Counted from the first letter of the stretch, positions 1 through 8,530 are shown. The stretch: DNA of 28,864 nucleotides from an uncultured Muribaculaceae bacterium (GCA_910584665.1 CAJUBL010000043.1:1-28864), one strand, 5' to 3'. Numbers and translations are program-made. Notes: generated by a model from the letters alone, not told the origin.

Positions 1-62
1 GATATAACTATTGAGTATGAAAAATTTTTATCCCCACTATTTTTCTACTGAGCCCTGAAAAG

Positions 63-1265
63 CTATAGGGACGAGAGTATAAGTGCGTTGGCTTTGTCGA
101 CTACAGATGTATCCAGGCTGGCGAGATAAATCAGTGTCGTGGCTTCAGAGTCGTGCCCCATACCTTCGCTTATTACAGACAGCGGGATCCCTTTGGTCTT
201 GGCCGCAGATGCCCAGCTGTGGCGTGCGACGTAGAGTGTCAGGGGTATCGTGATGCCGACCATTGAGGCTATCTTCTTGAGATTGTGGTTGATATTGTAC
301 CCGGCGTTGCGGTAGGTGTATCTCTCGTTGGTGCCGGTAGTTTTTATTATTGGGAGCAGGTAGCTGGTTTTATTCTCCGGATACTTGTCGAGCAGGAGCT
401 GCATTTCTTTGGTCCATTCGATTATCAGCTGTTGGCCGGTCTTGCGACGACGGTAAGTTATATAGCCGTTTCTGAGATCTGTTTTTTTCAGAAACGCCAT
501 GTCTATAAAACTCATTCCCCTGAGATAGAAACTCATCATGAACATGTCCCGGGCATAGTCCAGCATCGGGATCAGAGACAGATCCAGAGATTTTATTTTT
601 CTGACCGTAGCAAGTGGCAGTGCGCGTTTGACAGTCTTGTCAACTCCGGTGTAGACGTGTTTGAACGGATTTCGGTTCTCAATGGCGTTATCATCTATCG
701 CGCGGTTATAGACAGCTCGGAGTATACGGGTATAGAACGATATGGTATTGGGTGCTATTCCGCGATTATGAAGCCATGCTTCGTAAGCCTCCATTACATC
801 CGATGTCACGCAGTCAAGCATTATGTCTTCGTATTGTCTGAACTTCTTGAAGCTGTTTAATGCTGATTTATAGGTCTCTGAGGTTCTGACCTTGTCTATA
901 TGTCTGAGTCGGACGATAATATTCTCCATGAAATTGAACAGAGTATATTCATTGGAGTAGCGGTTGAACTCGTCGATCACATCATCGACTGTGTATGACA
1001 GCCCGTCGGCATCCAGTCTGCGGTCAATCCGTGTCAGCCGTTCTATGTCCCAGCGTATTCGTTCGCGTATTGAAACAATGAATGGTTTGCGTTCATTCCT
1101 TTGGGTGGTTTTTACTGTTGACCGGCTTTCATCCCATTCTGAAGGAAAGATTTTGTAGTCAGAGAGAAGCTGCCGTACTTTCCTGTCGTGGATAATCTGA
1201 TAATAGACAGTTCCCTCATGGCCCGTCTTTGTCGAGGGGCGAAACTTAACTTTTACTGATACCAT
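63..1265 (-). CDS. Bacteroides-type tyrosine recombinase (site-specific integrase)
   Basis: This 400-residue protein is a complete tyrosine recombinase that cuts and rejoins DNA at specific sites. An N-terminal arm-binding-like region (about 1-95) is followed by a SAM-like core-binding domain (about 105-205) and a C-terminal catalytic domain (about 215-400). Visible catalytic residues are R249 (YLRGMSF), K275 (RRRKTG), R348 and H349 (YVARHSW), H371 (GHDSE) and the nucleophile Y380 (TTLIYLASLD). The first His of the usual HxxR box is Tyr345, as I recall is normal for this Bacteroidetes group. The ATG gives a full-length N-terminus. It lies 55 bp downstream of the sigma/anti-sigma operon on the same strand, with no clear promoter or terminator between them. 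Relatives act in conjugative transposons, prophages or invertible promoters. With no partner genes or att sites in view, the role here is open. Confidence 0.93.
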   Translation of the reverse strand: MVSVKVKFRPSTKTGHEGTVYYQIIHDRKVRQLLSDYKIFPSEWDESRSTVKTTQRNERKPFIVSIRERIRWDIERLTRIDRRLDADGLSYTVDDVIDEFNRYSNEYTLFNFMENIIVRLRHIDKVRTSETYKSALNSFKKFRQYEDIMLDCVTSDVMEAYEAWLHNRGIAPNTISFYTRILRAVYNRAIDDNAIENRNPFKHVYTGVDKTVKRALPLATVRKIKSLDLSLIPMLDYARDMFMMSFYLRGMSFIDMAFLKKTDLRNGYITYRRRKTGQQLIIEWTKEMQLLLDKYPENKTSYLLPIIKTTGTNERYTYRNAGYNINHNLKKIASMVGITIPLTLYVARHSWASAAKTKGIPLSVISEGMGHDSEATTLIYLASLDTSVVDKANALILSSL

Positions 1266-1320
1266 ATATTTTTAATTTATTTATAAATATACGGTATTAT
1301 TTTCTATGATAATCGGTAGG

Positions 1321-2610
1321 TCATCTGGGCAGGCTTACCCGTAGGCCTATGGTCAGGGTAAAGTCCAGCGGGCGGTCTTTGTAGATGTTGCGGATAGATG
1401 AGTTATTGTCGGGATGGTAGCCCAGACCGGGTTCGATATACAGGCCTAAGTGACCGGTCATGTCGTATTGCAGACCGGCGGCGGCCCTGAGTGTCCACTG
1501 CAATGGCTTTTCATGGAGACTCTCGCGTCTGGTTGTGATATTGTCTTTAATGTCTGTTACCTGACCCTTGAGCCGGCCTTTTATCAGTTTTTCGGCCGAC
1601 ACTCCGGCTACCGCATATGTACGGATTCTCTTCCATCTGGCTAAGCCCACATGGACATCAAGAGGTATGCCGATATAGTGCAGTTCCTGTTCTCCTTCGG
1701 CCGAGCTCAGGTCGCCGCTGTAGCTGAAGTCAGAAGTGTGCCGTGAATATTGCACACCGGTTTCTATCGCGATATTGTTCCATAGCAGATAGCTGAATTT
1801 TACCCCGACACGTAGTGGTAGATGATGGCGCATATCGAATTGGCGTGTATTGAACGAGTTGACCGATCGGGATTTCACAAGAAGGGGCTGGTCGGTGTAG
1901 ATGCCGTCATCGGCGACCATCGACCTCAGTGATGCGAACCGGTCGATATGTCCTGTATTTCCGGCGCCGCTTCCCAATGCTCCTGAGGTGAATACCGACA
2001 ATGTCAGACGGCTGTCATGTCGGGTGTTGATTGGCAATGGTTTTCCGCCGGAATATTCTCGATAGGTATAGTCTTCATTTCTGCGTACCGTATTGTCACG
2101 CCGGTCGGTCGTTCTGTTATGTTGTTCATCGGTCGTACAATCGGGTGTCTCACCGACATTTACCTGCTCGGTAGGTCGGGTGGTTTCTGCTGTCTGTTCA
2201 CTCTCGGTTCCTCTATTCTGAATTGTCGCCGGACAGTGTGGAACAGGCAGATCGTCAGGTCGTTGCCGGGAAAGAGGCCTGTCAGATATGTCGGTCGGTG
2301 CTGTGGTCGTACTATTGTCGGTGCCATGGTCTGCAATTGTAGGCATCACGGGATCGGGCAATGTAGTGTTACCGACAGATAGCCATACTATCAGAGCGAT
2401 AGCGGCGGCCGACGCCGTTGCCACCGATATGCTTTTCAGCCACAGAGGGATAAACCGCTGTTGTCCCGGAGTTCCGGTTCCCTGTCCGGATACCGGAATC
2501 CCGGCTTTCAGATCCCGGGAGAGCGCTTCCCACAGGCCGTCGGGCTCCTGCATCTCGAAACCTTCAAGCCTGTCGCTGAGATATTCAGTCCATTTATCCT
2601 TGTCGTCCAT
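1321..2610 (-). CDS. Anti-sigma-like inner-membrane protein with C-terminal beta-barrel-like domain
   Basis: This 429-residue protein starts inside the end of the upstream sigma gene (17-bp overlap), so the two are probably co-translated. Residues 1-55 are a charged cytoplasmic segment with an anti-sigma-like look (LWEALSRDLK). One hydrophobic helix spans about 57-79. Residues 80-200 are a low-complexity linker rich in Thr, Asp, Pro and Arg. Residues about 200-429 have the alternating aromatic strands and glycine turns of an outer-membrane-type beta-barrel domain, ending GLRVSLPR. There is no cleavable signal peptide; the single helix would be the membrane anchor. Position after an ECF sigma gene suggests it holds that sigma factor. 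Whether the C-terminal domain inserts in the outer membrane or is a soluble periplasmic fold cannot be told from sequence alone. Confidence 0.75.
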   Translation of the reverse strand: MDDKDKWTEYLSDRLEGFEMQEPDGLWEALSRDLKAGIPVSGQGTGTPGQQRFIPLWLKSISVATASAAAIALIVWLSVGNTTLPDPVMPTIADHGTDNSTTTAPTDISDRPLSRQRPDDLPVPHCPATIQNRGTESEQTAETTRPTEQVNVGETPDCTTDEQHNRTTDRRDNTVRRNEDYTYREYSGGKPLPINTRHDSRLTLSVFTSGALGSGAGNTGHIDRFASLRSMVADDGIYTDQPLLVKSRSVNSFNTRQFDMRHHLPLRVGVKFSYLLWNNIAIETGVQYSRHTSDFSYSGDLSSAEGEQELHYIGIPLDVHVGLARWKRIRTYAVAGVSAEKLIKGRLKGQVTDIKDNITTRRESLHEKPLQWTLRAAAGLQYDMTGHLGLYIEPGLGYHPDNNSSIRNIYKDRPLDFTLTIGLRVSLPR

Positions 2611-3163
2611 AAGTATCCATGTGTTTTGTGATTTCCTTTGCCAGGGTAGCCTTAGCCCTGTGAAGTTGTGAGGCCGATGTGTTCTCGCTTATTCCGAGAA
2701 GCCGTGCTATATCCTTGTGAGACTGTCCGTCAAGCACATGTAGGTTGAATACAGTTCTATATCCCTCGGGTAGCTGGCGTATCAGTCTGTGAATCATCTC
2801 GGGAGGTATTTCCTCCGCCTCCGGGGGCTCTATATCCTCCTGTCTGTATGTGACTGTCTCGTCTTCAAGTGATGTAAGCGGGAGTTTACGCCGGCTTCTT
2901 ATAAAAGACAGCGATTCATTGATTACAATCTTCGTAAGCCAGGATTTAAGAGAGACGGCGCCTTTGTAGGTAAAATCTCCTATCGAGGAGAAAATTTTTA
3001 TGAACGAGTCCTGAAGAACATCCTTGACATCCTCATCGTCGGCTATATAACGCGAACATACGGCAGTGAGATGCCCGATGTAACGGGAGTACATCAGTCT
3101 CATTGCCGTACGGTCTCCTCGCTTGACGAGGTCGGTAAGAGTCTGTTCGTCAGGCTCAGACAT
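2594..3163 (-). CDS. ECF-type RNA polymerase sigma factor
   Basis: This 189-residue sigma-70 family protein of the ECF group directs RNA polymerase to a small set of promoters. Region 2 (about 15-90) includes the core-binding stretch with DVLQDSFIKIF and the melting/-10 segment ending SFIRSRRKLP. Region 4 (about 125-180) carries a helix-turn-helix around GQSHKDIARLLGISENT. Length is normal for the family, and the ATG at 3163 gives a full region 2. It lies 12 bp after the NigD-like gene and overlaps the membrane protein gene after it by 17 bp, so the three form an operon. The downstream gene is the likely anti-sigma factor. The target promoter is not known; autoregulation is plausible but I see no repeated promoter motif that proves it. 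Confidence 0.92.
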   Translation of the reverse strand: MSEPDEQTLTDLVKRGDRTAMRLMYSRYIGHLTAVCSRYIADDEDVKDVLQDSFIKIFSSIGDFTYKGAVSLKSWLTKIVINESLSFIRSRRKLPLTSLEDETVTYRQEDIEPPEAEEIPPEMIHRLIRQLPEGYRTVFNLHVLDGQSHKDIARLLGISENTSASQLHRAKATLAKEITKHMDTYGRQG

Positions 3164-3175
3164 GTGGTCTCGGGA

Positions 3176-3913
3176 TCAGTTGATTCTTGTAGCCCTGATG
3201 AGGGAGGCATGGTCGGCCCCGTCAATTGTTTTTCTCAGGGCCAGACTGAATTCTGCGGTTTTAGGACCTGAGAACGAGTTCCAGCGCAGTTTGATTTTCA
3301 CAGGGCCGGTCGCGTCGCCGAAGTACTTGTTAAGGTTGAACGCAATGAATGCATCGCCCCATGCACCGTGGGTGTCTCCCTTGGCGTCGTGACGCAGTTC
3401 AAACTCGTTGGGGTCATCGGGATTGACTCCCGAGAGAAGATTGATGTGGTGTACTGTACCTGACATGCCCCAGCGAGTGCGAAGTCTCAGTGTCAGGTAG
3501 CCATCTTCGGCGACTGTCACCCAGTTGCGCATGATCTCCACCGGGTCATTGCCATAGCTGGCGGCATCCTCTTCGTCGACAAAAGGTACCGGGAGTTTCG
3601 TGCGGATGTCATCCATCCAGTTGACTTTGACATACTGGCGGTCATCCCCGGGCTTTTTCCCGACAGGAGTATAGTTGACAAAAGCGCGTACTTCTTCCTC
3701 ACCAAATGGAGATTCGGTCATATTAGAGGGATAAATATCTGTCTTATCGTCAAGTACCATCATGAAGCCGCCATCGGTCTGCGGGCATACTGTCACGACA
3801 GCTGTGGGATACACCATTGTGTAGTCGTAGTCATCGTCATCATCACATGATGTAAATGTCGCGCTTACCAGCGGCAGCGTAATGGCAGATAAAAACAGTT
3901 GAGTCTTGTTCAT
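3176..3913 (-). CDS. NigD-like lipoprotein
   Basis: This 245-residue protein has a lipoprotein signal peptide with Cys23 after FTS, followed by an acidic DDDDD tract. In Bacteroidetes such acidic residues after the Cys often mark export to the cell surface. The rest resembles NigD-like proteins: an N-terminal OB-like domain (about 35-110) and a C-terminal beta-sandwich (about 115-240) with the motif LRLRTRWG and the stretch PVKIKLRWNSF near the end. NigD was named from a bacteriocin-linked gene in Prevotella, but the family is widespread and its biochemical role is unknown to me. It is the first gene of the operon with the ECF sigma and membrane anti-sigma-like gene, so it may sense or modulate an envelope signal; that role is inference. 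Confidence 0.8.
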   Translation of the reverse strand: MNKTQLFLSAITLPLVSATFTSCDDDDDYDYTMVYPTAVVTVCPQTDGGFMMVLDDKTDIYPSNMTESPFGEEEVRAFVNYTPVGKKPGDDRQYVKVNWMDDIRTKLPVPFVDEEDAASYGNDPVEIMRNWVTVAEDGYLTLRLRTRWGMSGTVHHINLLSGVNPDDPNEFELRHDAKGDTHGAWGDAFIAFNLNKYFGDATGPVKIKLRWNSFSGPKTAEFSLALRKTIDGADHASLIRATRIN

Positions 3914-3925
3914 ATAAATATAGTG

Positions 3926-3950
3926 TTTAAAGGTTTGTACACTCTTTAAA
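3926..3950. promoter_or_regulatory. Imperfect palindrome upstream of the NigD-like gene
   Basis: TTTAAAG at 3926-3932 and its complement CTTTAAA at 3944-3950 flank the palindromic hexamer TGTACA (3936-3941). The site ends 12 bp before the start codon of the NigD-like gene. It could be an operator or the start of the mRNA leader. In AT-rich DNA a match of this size can occur by chance, so this is a weak call. No exact TAnnTTTG box lies in the 160-bp gap, which leaves room for an ECF-type promoter. Confidence 0.25.
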
Positions 3951-4073
3951 TGACAGAATGACGTAAACCTTGCATGGGTTGTACCGGATTTGATTTATTT
4001 TAACTTTTAAACATATATCTGAACCATACATACTATGGATACTGTTATGGTTAAGTTATATCCGGACAGTTAC

Positions 4074-4703
4074 TCAGAGGGTGGGGATGTCGAGCCAGCG
4101 GGTGCCGGGAGTGACCCGTGAGATGTAGCGTCTGAGGAAAGCGCGGGTGTCGGCAACGATTGTCTTATCGCGGTCGAAGTGTGTGTTATACAGCAGGTGT
4201 GATATCTGTATGTTCTTCTGTCTCAGGGCTTCGAGTGCCAGAAGTGTATGACTGATGGAGCCGAGGCGTCCGTTGGTCACAAGTGCTACAGGGATGTTGC
4301 GTGTCGCCGGATAGTCGATGGTCCAGAATGTGTCGGTCAGCGGAACCATCAGTCCGCCGGCTCCCTCTATTAACGTTATATCATATTGATTGTCAAGAAT
4401 ATCGGCACATCGGTCGATCAGATCGAGGTCTATATCACGGCCATCAATCGCGGCGGCGAGTTGTGGCGAACATGGATAACTGAATATAACCGGAGCTGTA
4501 GTATGATCAATGTCAGCGGGTTGCATCCCGATTCCCATTATGTGGCGGTGTACATCTATATCTTCAGAGTAGTCGCGGTTGCCTGTCTGTACAAATTTCA
4601 TGGTTATCACCCTGTTGCCTTCTTCGGTCAGTTTTCTGGCCAGAAAGCCTGTGGCGTAACTCTTGCCTGCGTCTGTATCGATGCCGCTTATAAATATCTT
4701 CAT
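4074..4703 (-). CDS. bioD: Dethiobiotin synthetase BioD
   Basis: BioD closes the ureido ring of dethiobiotin from 7,8-diaminononanoate, CO2 and ATP in the cytoplasm, the last step before BioB. The 209-residue length is typical. The P-loop GIDTDAGKS is at residues 7-15. K36 in MKFVQTG sits where the family has its conserved catalytic lysine. The EGAGGLMVP motif at 113-121 is diagnostic. The start ATG overlaps the stop of the bioG/bioC fusion by 4 bp (ATGA), and bioD is the last gene of the biotin operon. No strong terminator follows; only a weak 7-bp hairpin lies in the gap before the NigD-like gene. Confidence 0.95.
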   Translation of the reverse strand: MKIFISGIDTDAGKSYATGFLARKLTEEGNRVITMKFVQTGNRDYSEDIDVHRHIMGIGMQPADIDHTTAPVIFSYPCSPQLAAAIDGRDIDLDLIDRCADILDNQYDITLIEGAGGLMVPLTDTFWTIDYPATRNIPVALVTNGRLGSISHTLLALEALRQKNIQISHLLYNTHFDRDKTIVADTRAFLRRYISRVTPGTRWLDIPTL

Positions 4704-6070
4704 CGTTTTTGAAAAATTATTGATGTAGAGTTGTATTCGAGTCTGTTCAATGTGCTGTCAATGAGGAGTCTGCGCAGTGTGGCGGTAGATGCTGTTCCGG
4801 CAGCGTTCACCCCGGTAAGCCGCATGTGATCAATGAGCTGGCGGGTGTTGCTGAATTTCTCAGTATGGTGATCGGTGTTGAAATATAGAATATCACAACC
4901 GTCTGACAATGATTGCCTTATTCTATCCGGCGAAACATAATTGATTGATACACCTGTTGCTTGGGCCAATGACCCGTAAGTGCCGGTGGTGTAGAGTGTT
5001 ATGGCGGCCATCCCGCCCGGCTTCAATATACGTTCGATCTGCCTTATGGCTGAGCATGGAGAATTGAACCATTGTATGGTTGAGGCGCTGACAACCAGGT
5101 CGATACTGTTGTCGTTGAGTTCAAACAGGCGTGCTTCGGCATCGTCTGCGATGCCGATGATGTTCTCATTTCCGCTACATACTGACGGCATTGTAAGATC
5201 CCATAGTTCGAGTCGGCTGATTTTAAGAGTATTGGCGTAGATCGCTGTCAGTCTGCCAACTCCGGCGCCTATCTCGATGGCATACTCATAGGGCGTGGTT
5301 CTCCTTGATGAGAATTGAATCAGATTACGGGCAAGTGATTCAGCGACACTATGTTGAGATGTGGCTTTGCTGTCATAGGTCTCACGTGATTCGCCAAATC
5401 GGGAAGCTACGCGTCTTTTATTGACGACAAGACGGTTTATAATTGCTTGGAAATCCGGTAAATGAGGTCTGTTTATCTGTATTGTCGGAGTATGGGTCCA
5501 TGCATAGAGCTGGTTTGCAGTCGGAAAAATCATGTCACGGGAACCGATTACGGCTAAGTCCCAGTGCATTGATTGTCCGGCGGTTACATCATGGGCGCGT
5601 TTACCTAATATTCTGAGTTCCTCCCTGAGAGATCCGATAGTACGGGCCGGTGCCTTTTTATTGAAATGAGTGAAAGCTTCGGCCGAACCGCACATACGTC
5701 GGTTGAAACGATATAATGTAGTATCGGACAGTGTGTTAAGTGTGCCGTTGAATATCTCTTCAGGTATTCCGGCGTTATTATCGACGGGTGTGGGCGTTCC
5801 GTTGATGGCTACAGACAGAGTGACAGGCAAACAGAGGCGGGGAATAATGCGGTTCGCTTCCATTACGCCCATAGACCATGCCAGCACAATGATTTCCCGA
5901 TAGCAGACAAGTGATGATGTATCGAATGTCTCGTCGGTATAGTCCCATGTTACTGCGATATCGTAGCCCGGGTAGTCGAGTGCGGCAAAGGGGGTCGGGT
6001 CCATTCCCCATCCTGCCATCAACAGGATAAGGTGTCGGCTGTCATTCTGTTTTATGAATGAAATATTCAT
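4700..6070 (-). CDS. BioG-BioC fusion: pimeloyl-ACP methyl ester esterase / malonyl-ACP O-methyltransferase
   Basis: This 456-residue protein joins two enzymes that bracket pimeloyl-ACP synthesis. Residues 1-220 are a BioG-type (DUF452) alpha/beta hydrolase: the N-terminal LMAGWGMD motif, nucleophile Ser66 in WSMG, Asp at about 179 (GSRD) and His at about 203 (RPHLPDF). This half removes the methyl group when the pimeloyl chain is finished. Residues about 235-456 are a BioC-type SAM methyltransferase with motif I EIGAGVGR (about 266-273), an acidic LWDL motif and a post-motif ILKPGG. This half methylates malonyl-ACP to start the chain. It overlaps bioF and bioD by 4 bp at each end. I recall this fusion in other Bacteroidetes. 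Having both activities in one chain fits the lack of separate bioC and bioH genes here. Confidence 0.88.
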   Translation of the reverse strand: MNISFIKQNDSRHLILLMAGWGMDPTPFAALDYPGYDIAVTWDYTDETFDTSSLVCYREIIVLAWSMGVMEANRIIPRLCLPVTLSVAINGTPTPVDNNAGIPEEIFNGTLNTLSDTTLYRFNRRMCGSAEAFTHFNKKAPARTIGSLREELRILGKRAHDVTAGQSMHWDLAVIGSRDMIFPTANQLYAWTHTPTIQINRPHLPDFQAIINRLVVNKRRVASRFGESRETYDSKATSQHSVAESLARNLIQFSSRRTTPYEYAIEIGAGVGRLTAIYANTLKISRLELWDLTMPSVCSGNENIIGIADDAEARLFELNDNSIDLVVSASTIQWFNSPCSAIRQIERILKPGGMAAITLYTTGTYGSLAQATGVSINYVSPDRIRQSLSDGCDILYFNTDHHTEKFSNTRQLIDHMRLTGVNAAGTASTATLRRLLIDSTLNRLEYNSTSIIFQKR

Positions 6071-7197
6071 GTATTCAGGTATTTATTGAGGGCTTCGAGA
6101 AGACGTCCGACGTCTCCTGAAGTCATCGAGGCACTGAGACTCATGCGCAGACGTTCGGTCCCGGGGGGTACGGTGGGAGTACGTATCGGAAGTACGTTTA
6201 TTCCTTCATTGTCAAGCTTTCGGGATAGTTCCACGGTGCGTTTTGCATCACCGATGACGAGGGGTTGTATATGACTTGGCTGATATTGCAAACCGGTGAT
6301 CAGGCTCAGCCCGTCGGCCAGCTGTCGGCTCAGCCCGGCAAGATGCTGACGTTCAGAGTCCATTGCTGTGAGTTTACGTAGAATGAATGTTGACCATGCC
6401 GCATTGAACGGAGGCAGTACTGTGGAGAATATGAGCGACCGGCAGTGGTTGACAGCCAGCTGTTTCAGCTGCTCTGACATGATCGCGTATGCACCCATGG
6501 AAGCGGCGGCTTTGCCCAGCGTCCCTACAATTACATCCCAGGCACCGGGCTCCGTACTGCTTGCGGCAAGTCCCAGGCCCTGCTGTCCTGTGACACCGAG
6601 AGCGTGTGCTTCGTCGATATACAGCATGATCCCCGGGTGCCGTTTCCTGATGGCAATCAGTTCCTCGACCGGCGCCGAGTCTCCGTCCATCGAGTAGACA
6701 CTCTCGACGATGACAAGTGTGTTGCCGCCATCGGGACGGCGCGCTTCGATAAGCCGTTCAAGATGTTCCATATCATTGTGGCGGAAGCGTGTCCATTCAC
6801 ACTTCGCCAGCATGATGCCGTCGATGATGCTGGCGTGTACAAGCCTGTCGGCCAGTATGAGCGTGTCTCTGTCGGTGATGGCGGGGATAAGACCTGAGTT
6901 GGCGTGATAGCCGCTGTTGAACATCAGTGCCGGCCGGCCATATAGACTGGCCAGTGTTGTCTCGAGTTCGAGGTAATACTTCTGTGTGGCGGCGAGCAGT
7001 CTTGATGCCGATGAGGTGAGCATGGCTTCTGACGCTGCCGGTGTCAGCATGAACTCGCGGCGCAGGTCTGGCCGTAAGGCCAGTCCCATATAGTCATTGG
7101 TCGAGAAATCGAGCGTGCCGGTATCTGACCGGTCAGCCGGAATGTGACGTAGATTCCCTGCCGACTCAAGGTCTGTAAGTATATCGTTGACATTCAT
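6067..7197 (-). CDS. bioF: 8-amino-7-oxononanoate synthase BioF
   Basis: BioF condenses pimeloyl-ACP with L-alanine using pyridoxal phosphate to give 8-amino-7-oxononanoate. The start is the ATG at 7197, giving 376 residues, the usual length; the frame is open further upstream to 7320 but that part would lie inside bioA and looks non-homologous. Visible motifs are the N-terminal DFSTNDYMGL, FNSGYHAN, DEAHALGVTG (the Asp and His that bind the cofactor, about D195 and H198) and GTLGKA with the PLP-binding lysine near K229. The chosen start overlaps the bioA stop as ATGA, matching the other junctions of the operon. Confidence 0.95.
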   Translation of the reverse strand: MNVNDILTDLESAGNLRHIPADRSDTGTLDFSTNDYMGLALRPDLRREFMLTPAASEAMLTSSASRLLAATQKYYLELETTLASLYGRPALMFNSGYHANSGLIPAITDRDTLILADRLVHASIIDGIMLAKCEWTRFRHNDMEHLERLIEARRPDGGNTLVIVESVYSMDGDSAPVEELIAIRKRHPGIMLYIDEAHALGVTGQQGLGLAASSTEPGAWDVIVGTLGKAAASMGAYAIMSEQLKQLAVNHCRSLIFSTVLPPFNAAWSTFILRKLTAMDSERQHLAGLSRQLADGLSLITGLQYQPSHIQPLVIGDAKRTVELSRKLDNEGINVLPIRTPTVPPGTERLRMSLSASMTSGDVGRLLEALNKYLNT

Positions 7198-8477
7198 CGC
7201 GGCAGCATTTCTATGAGTTGGCGGCACAGGTATACGAGATCCTCGTCGGGTGTGACATATGGTGGCATTATATATACGTTGCATCCGAATGGTCTTATCC
7301 ACACACCTCGTCTGACACACTTACGCTGAAAGTCGCCTACATTGACAGGTTCGCGGGTCTGGACTACACCGATTGATCCTAATACCCGTACATCGGCAAC
7401 CGAATCGAGATCTGCGGCCGGTGCCAGTTCGCGTTCCATGATCGCGGCCATATGCGATACGCGCCGGGCCATGTCACACCCGTCGAGGAGGCGAAGCGAA
7501 GCAATTCCTACGGCACAGGCCAGAGGGTTGGCCATATATGTGGGGCCATGCATCAGGACTCCTGCCTCACCGTTCGAGATTGTGTCGGCAACATCGCGTG
7601 TGGTCATGACGGCGCTAAGTGTGAGATAACCGGCCGTGAGACCTTTGCCTATGCACATGATATCGGGCTTGACACCGGCGTGTTCGCATGCCCACATACG
7701 GCCTGTGCGCCAGAATCCGGTCGCTATCTCGTCGAAAATCAGAAGTATACCGTATCTGTTACAAAGCCGTCTTGCCTCTCTGAGATACTGCGGATGGTAG
7801 AACCACATACCGCCGGCTCCCTGTACCACCGGTTCGAGAATAAGAGCGGCAAGGGTGTCATGGTGTTCCCTGACAATGGCCTCGAGCGGAGCTATATCCT
7901 CCGGATTCCATTCGCCATTGAAGCGTGAGCGTGGCTGAGGTGCGAAGAACCTGACAGGCAGAGCCGGTCCGAAAGCTCCGTGCATGCCTGTCACCGGGTC
8001 ACAGACGCTCATAGCGTTCCAGGTGTCACCGTGGTATCCCGACCTGATGGTGACGAAATCGGTCTTAGTATGGTTGCCAGACCTTGAGATTGCATATTGA
8101 ACAGCCATCTTCATCGCCACCTCGACGGCGACCGAGCCTGAGTCTGCGTAGAAAATATTGTGCATCGATGCAGGAGCATGGCCAAGTAGCATCTTTCCGA
8201 GGGTAATAGCCGGTTCGTGGGTCAGTCCGCCGAACATGATGTGCGACATACGGTCAATCTGAGCCTTTGCCGCCTCGTTGATCACCGGATTGTTATATCC
8301 GTGTATCACACACCACCATGAAGACATGCCGTCAATGAGGCGTGTGCCGTCGGCGAGGTAAATATAATTGCGGTCGGCATGATCGACCAAATATGTAGGT
8401 AGCGGATTTATCGTCGAAGTGTATGGGTGCCACAGATGCCGGCGGTCCCAGTCGTCGTGTAGAATGTCCTGGTTCAT
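7194..8477 (-). CDS. bioA: Adenosylmethionine-8-amino-7-oxononanoate aminotransferase BioA
   Basis: BioA transfers an amino group, normally from S-adenosylmethionine, to make 7,8-diaminononanoate. The 427-residue length matches the family. Key features are HLWHPYTS at the N-terminus, DGMSSWWCVIHGYN at about 49-62, the SGYHGDTWNAMSV block, LIFDEIATGF with D249 as the PLP ring-nitrogen ligand, and IGKGLTAGY with the PLP lysine K278. It is the first gene of the operon, and the leader upstream carries an exact -7 box and a palindrome. bioF starts within its stop codon. Confidence 0.96.
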   Translation of the reverse strand: MNQDILHDDWDRRHLWHPYTSTINPLPTYLVDHADRNYIYLADGTRLIDGMSSWWCVIHGYNNPVINEAAKAQIDRMSHIMFGGLTHEPAITLGKMLLGHAPASMHNIFYADSGSVAVEVAMKMAVQYAISRSGNHTKTDFVTIRSGYHGDTWNAMSVCDPVTGMHGAFGPALPVRFFAPQPRSRFNGEWNPEDIAPLEAIVREHHDTLAALILEPVVQGAGGMWFYHPQYLREARRLCNRYGILLIFDEIATGFWRTGRMWACEHAGVKPDIMCIGKGLTAGYLTLSAVMTTRDVADTISNGEAGVLMHGPTYMANPLACAVGIASLRLLDGCDMARRVSHMAAIMERELAPAADLDSVADVRVLGSIGVVQTREPVNVGDFQRKCVRRGVWIRPFGCNVYIMPPYVTPDEDLVYLCRQLIEMLPR

Positions 8478-8503
8478 ATTCGAGATTCTTGCTGTTTGGC
8501 TCG

Positions 8504-8511
8504 CAAAGTTA
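8504..8511 (-). promoter_or_regulatory. Bacteroidetes -7 box for the biotin operon
   Basis: On the minus strand this reads TAACTTTG, an exact match to the Bacteroidetes consensus TAnnTTTG. It lies about 26 bp upstream of the bioA start codon, so transcription would start around 8497 with a short leader. There is no good TTTG-type -33 box; that position falls in the palindrome at 8531-8543. Confidence 0.6.
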
Positions 8512-8530
8512 CGAACTTTATCGGGTAAGG

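Noticed and set aside
1..62. Recombination site of the recombinase
   Set aside because: The 62 bp show no inverted repeat or tRNA end; the window stops too soon to judge.
285..860. Open frame of 191 codons on the plus strand inside the recombinase gene
   Set aside because: It is fully antisense to a well-supported gene, has no recognisable domain and no promoter; it looks like a frame left open by the codon use of the real gene.
7198..7320. Longer bioF start 41 codons upstream
   Set aside because: The extension lies within the bioA coding region and shows no BioF homology; the ATG at 7197 gives the normal family length and the same ATGA junction as the other genes.
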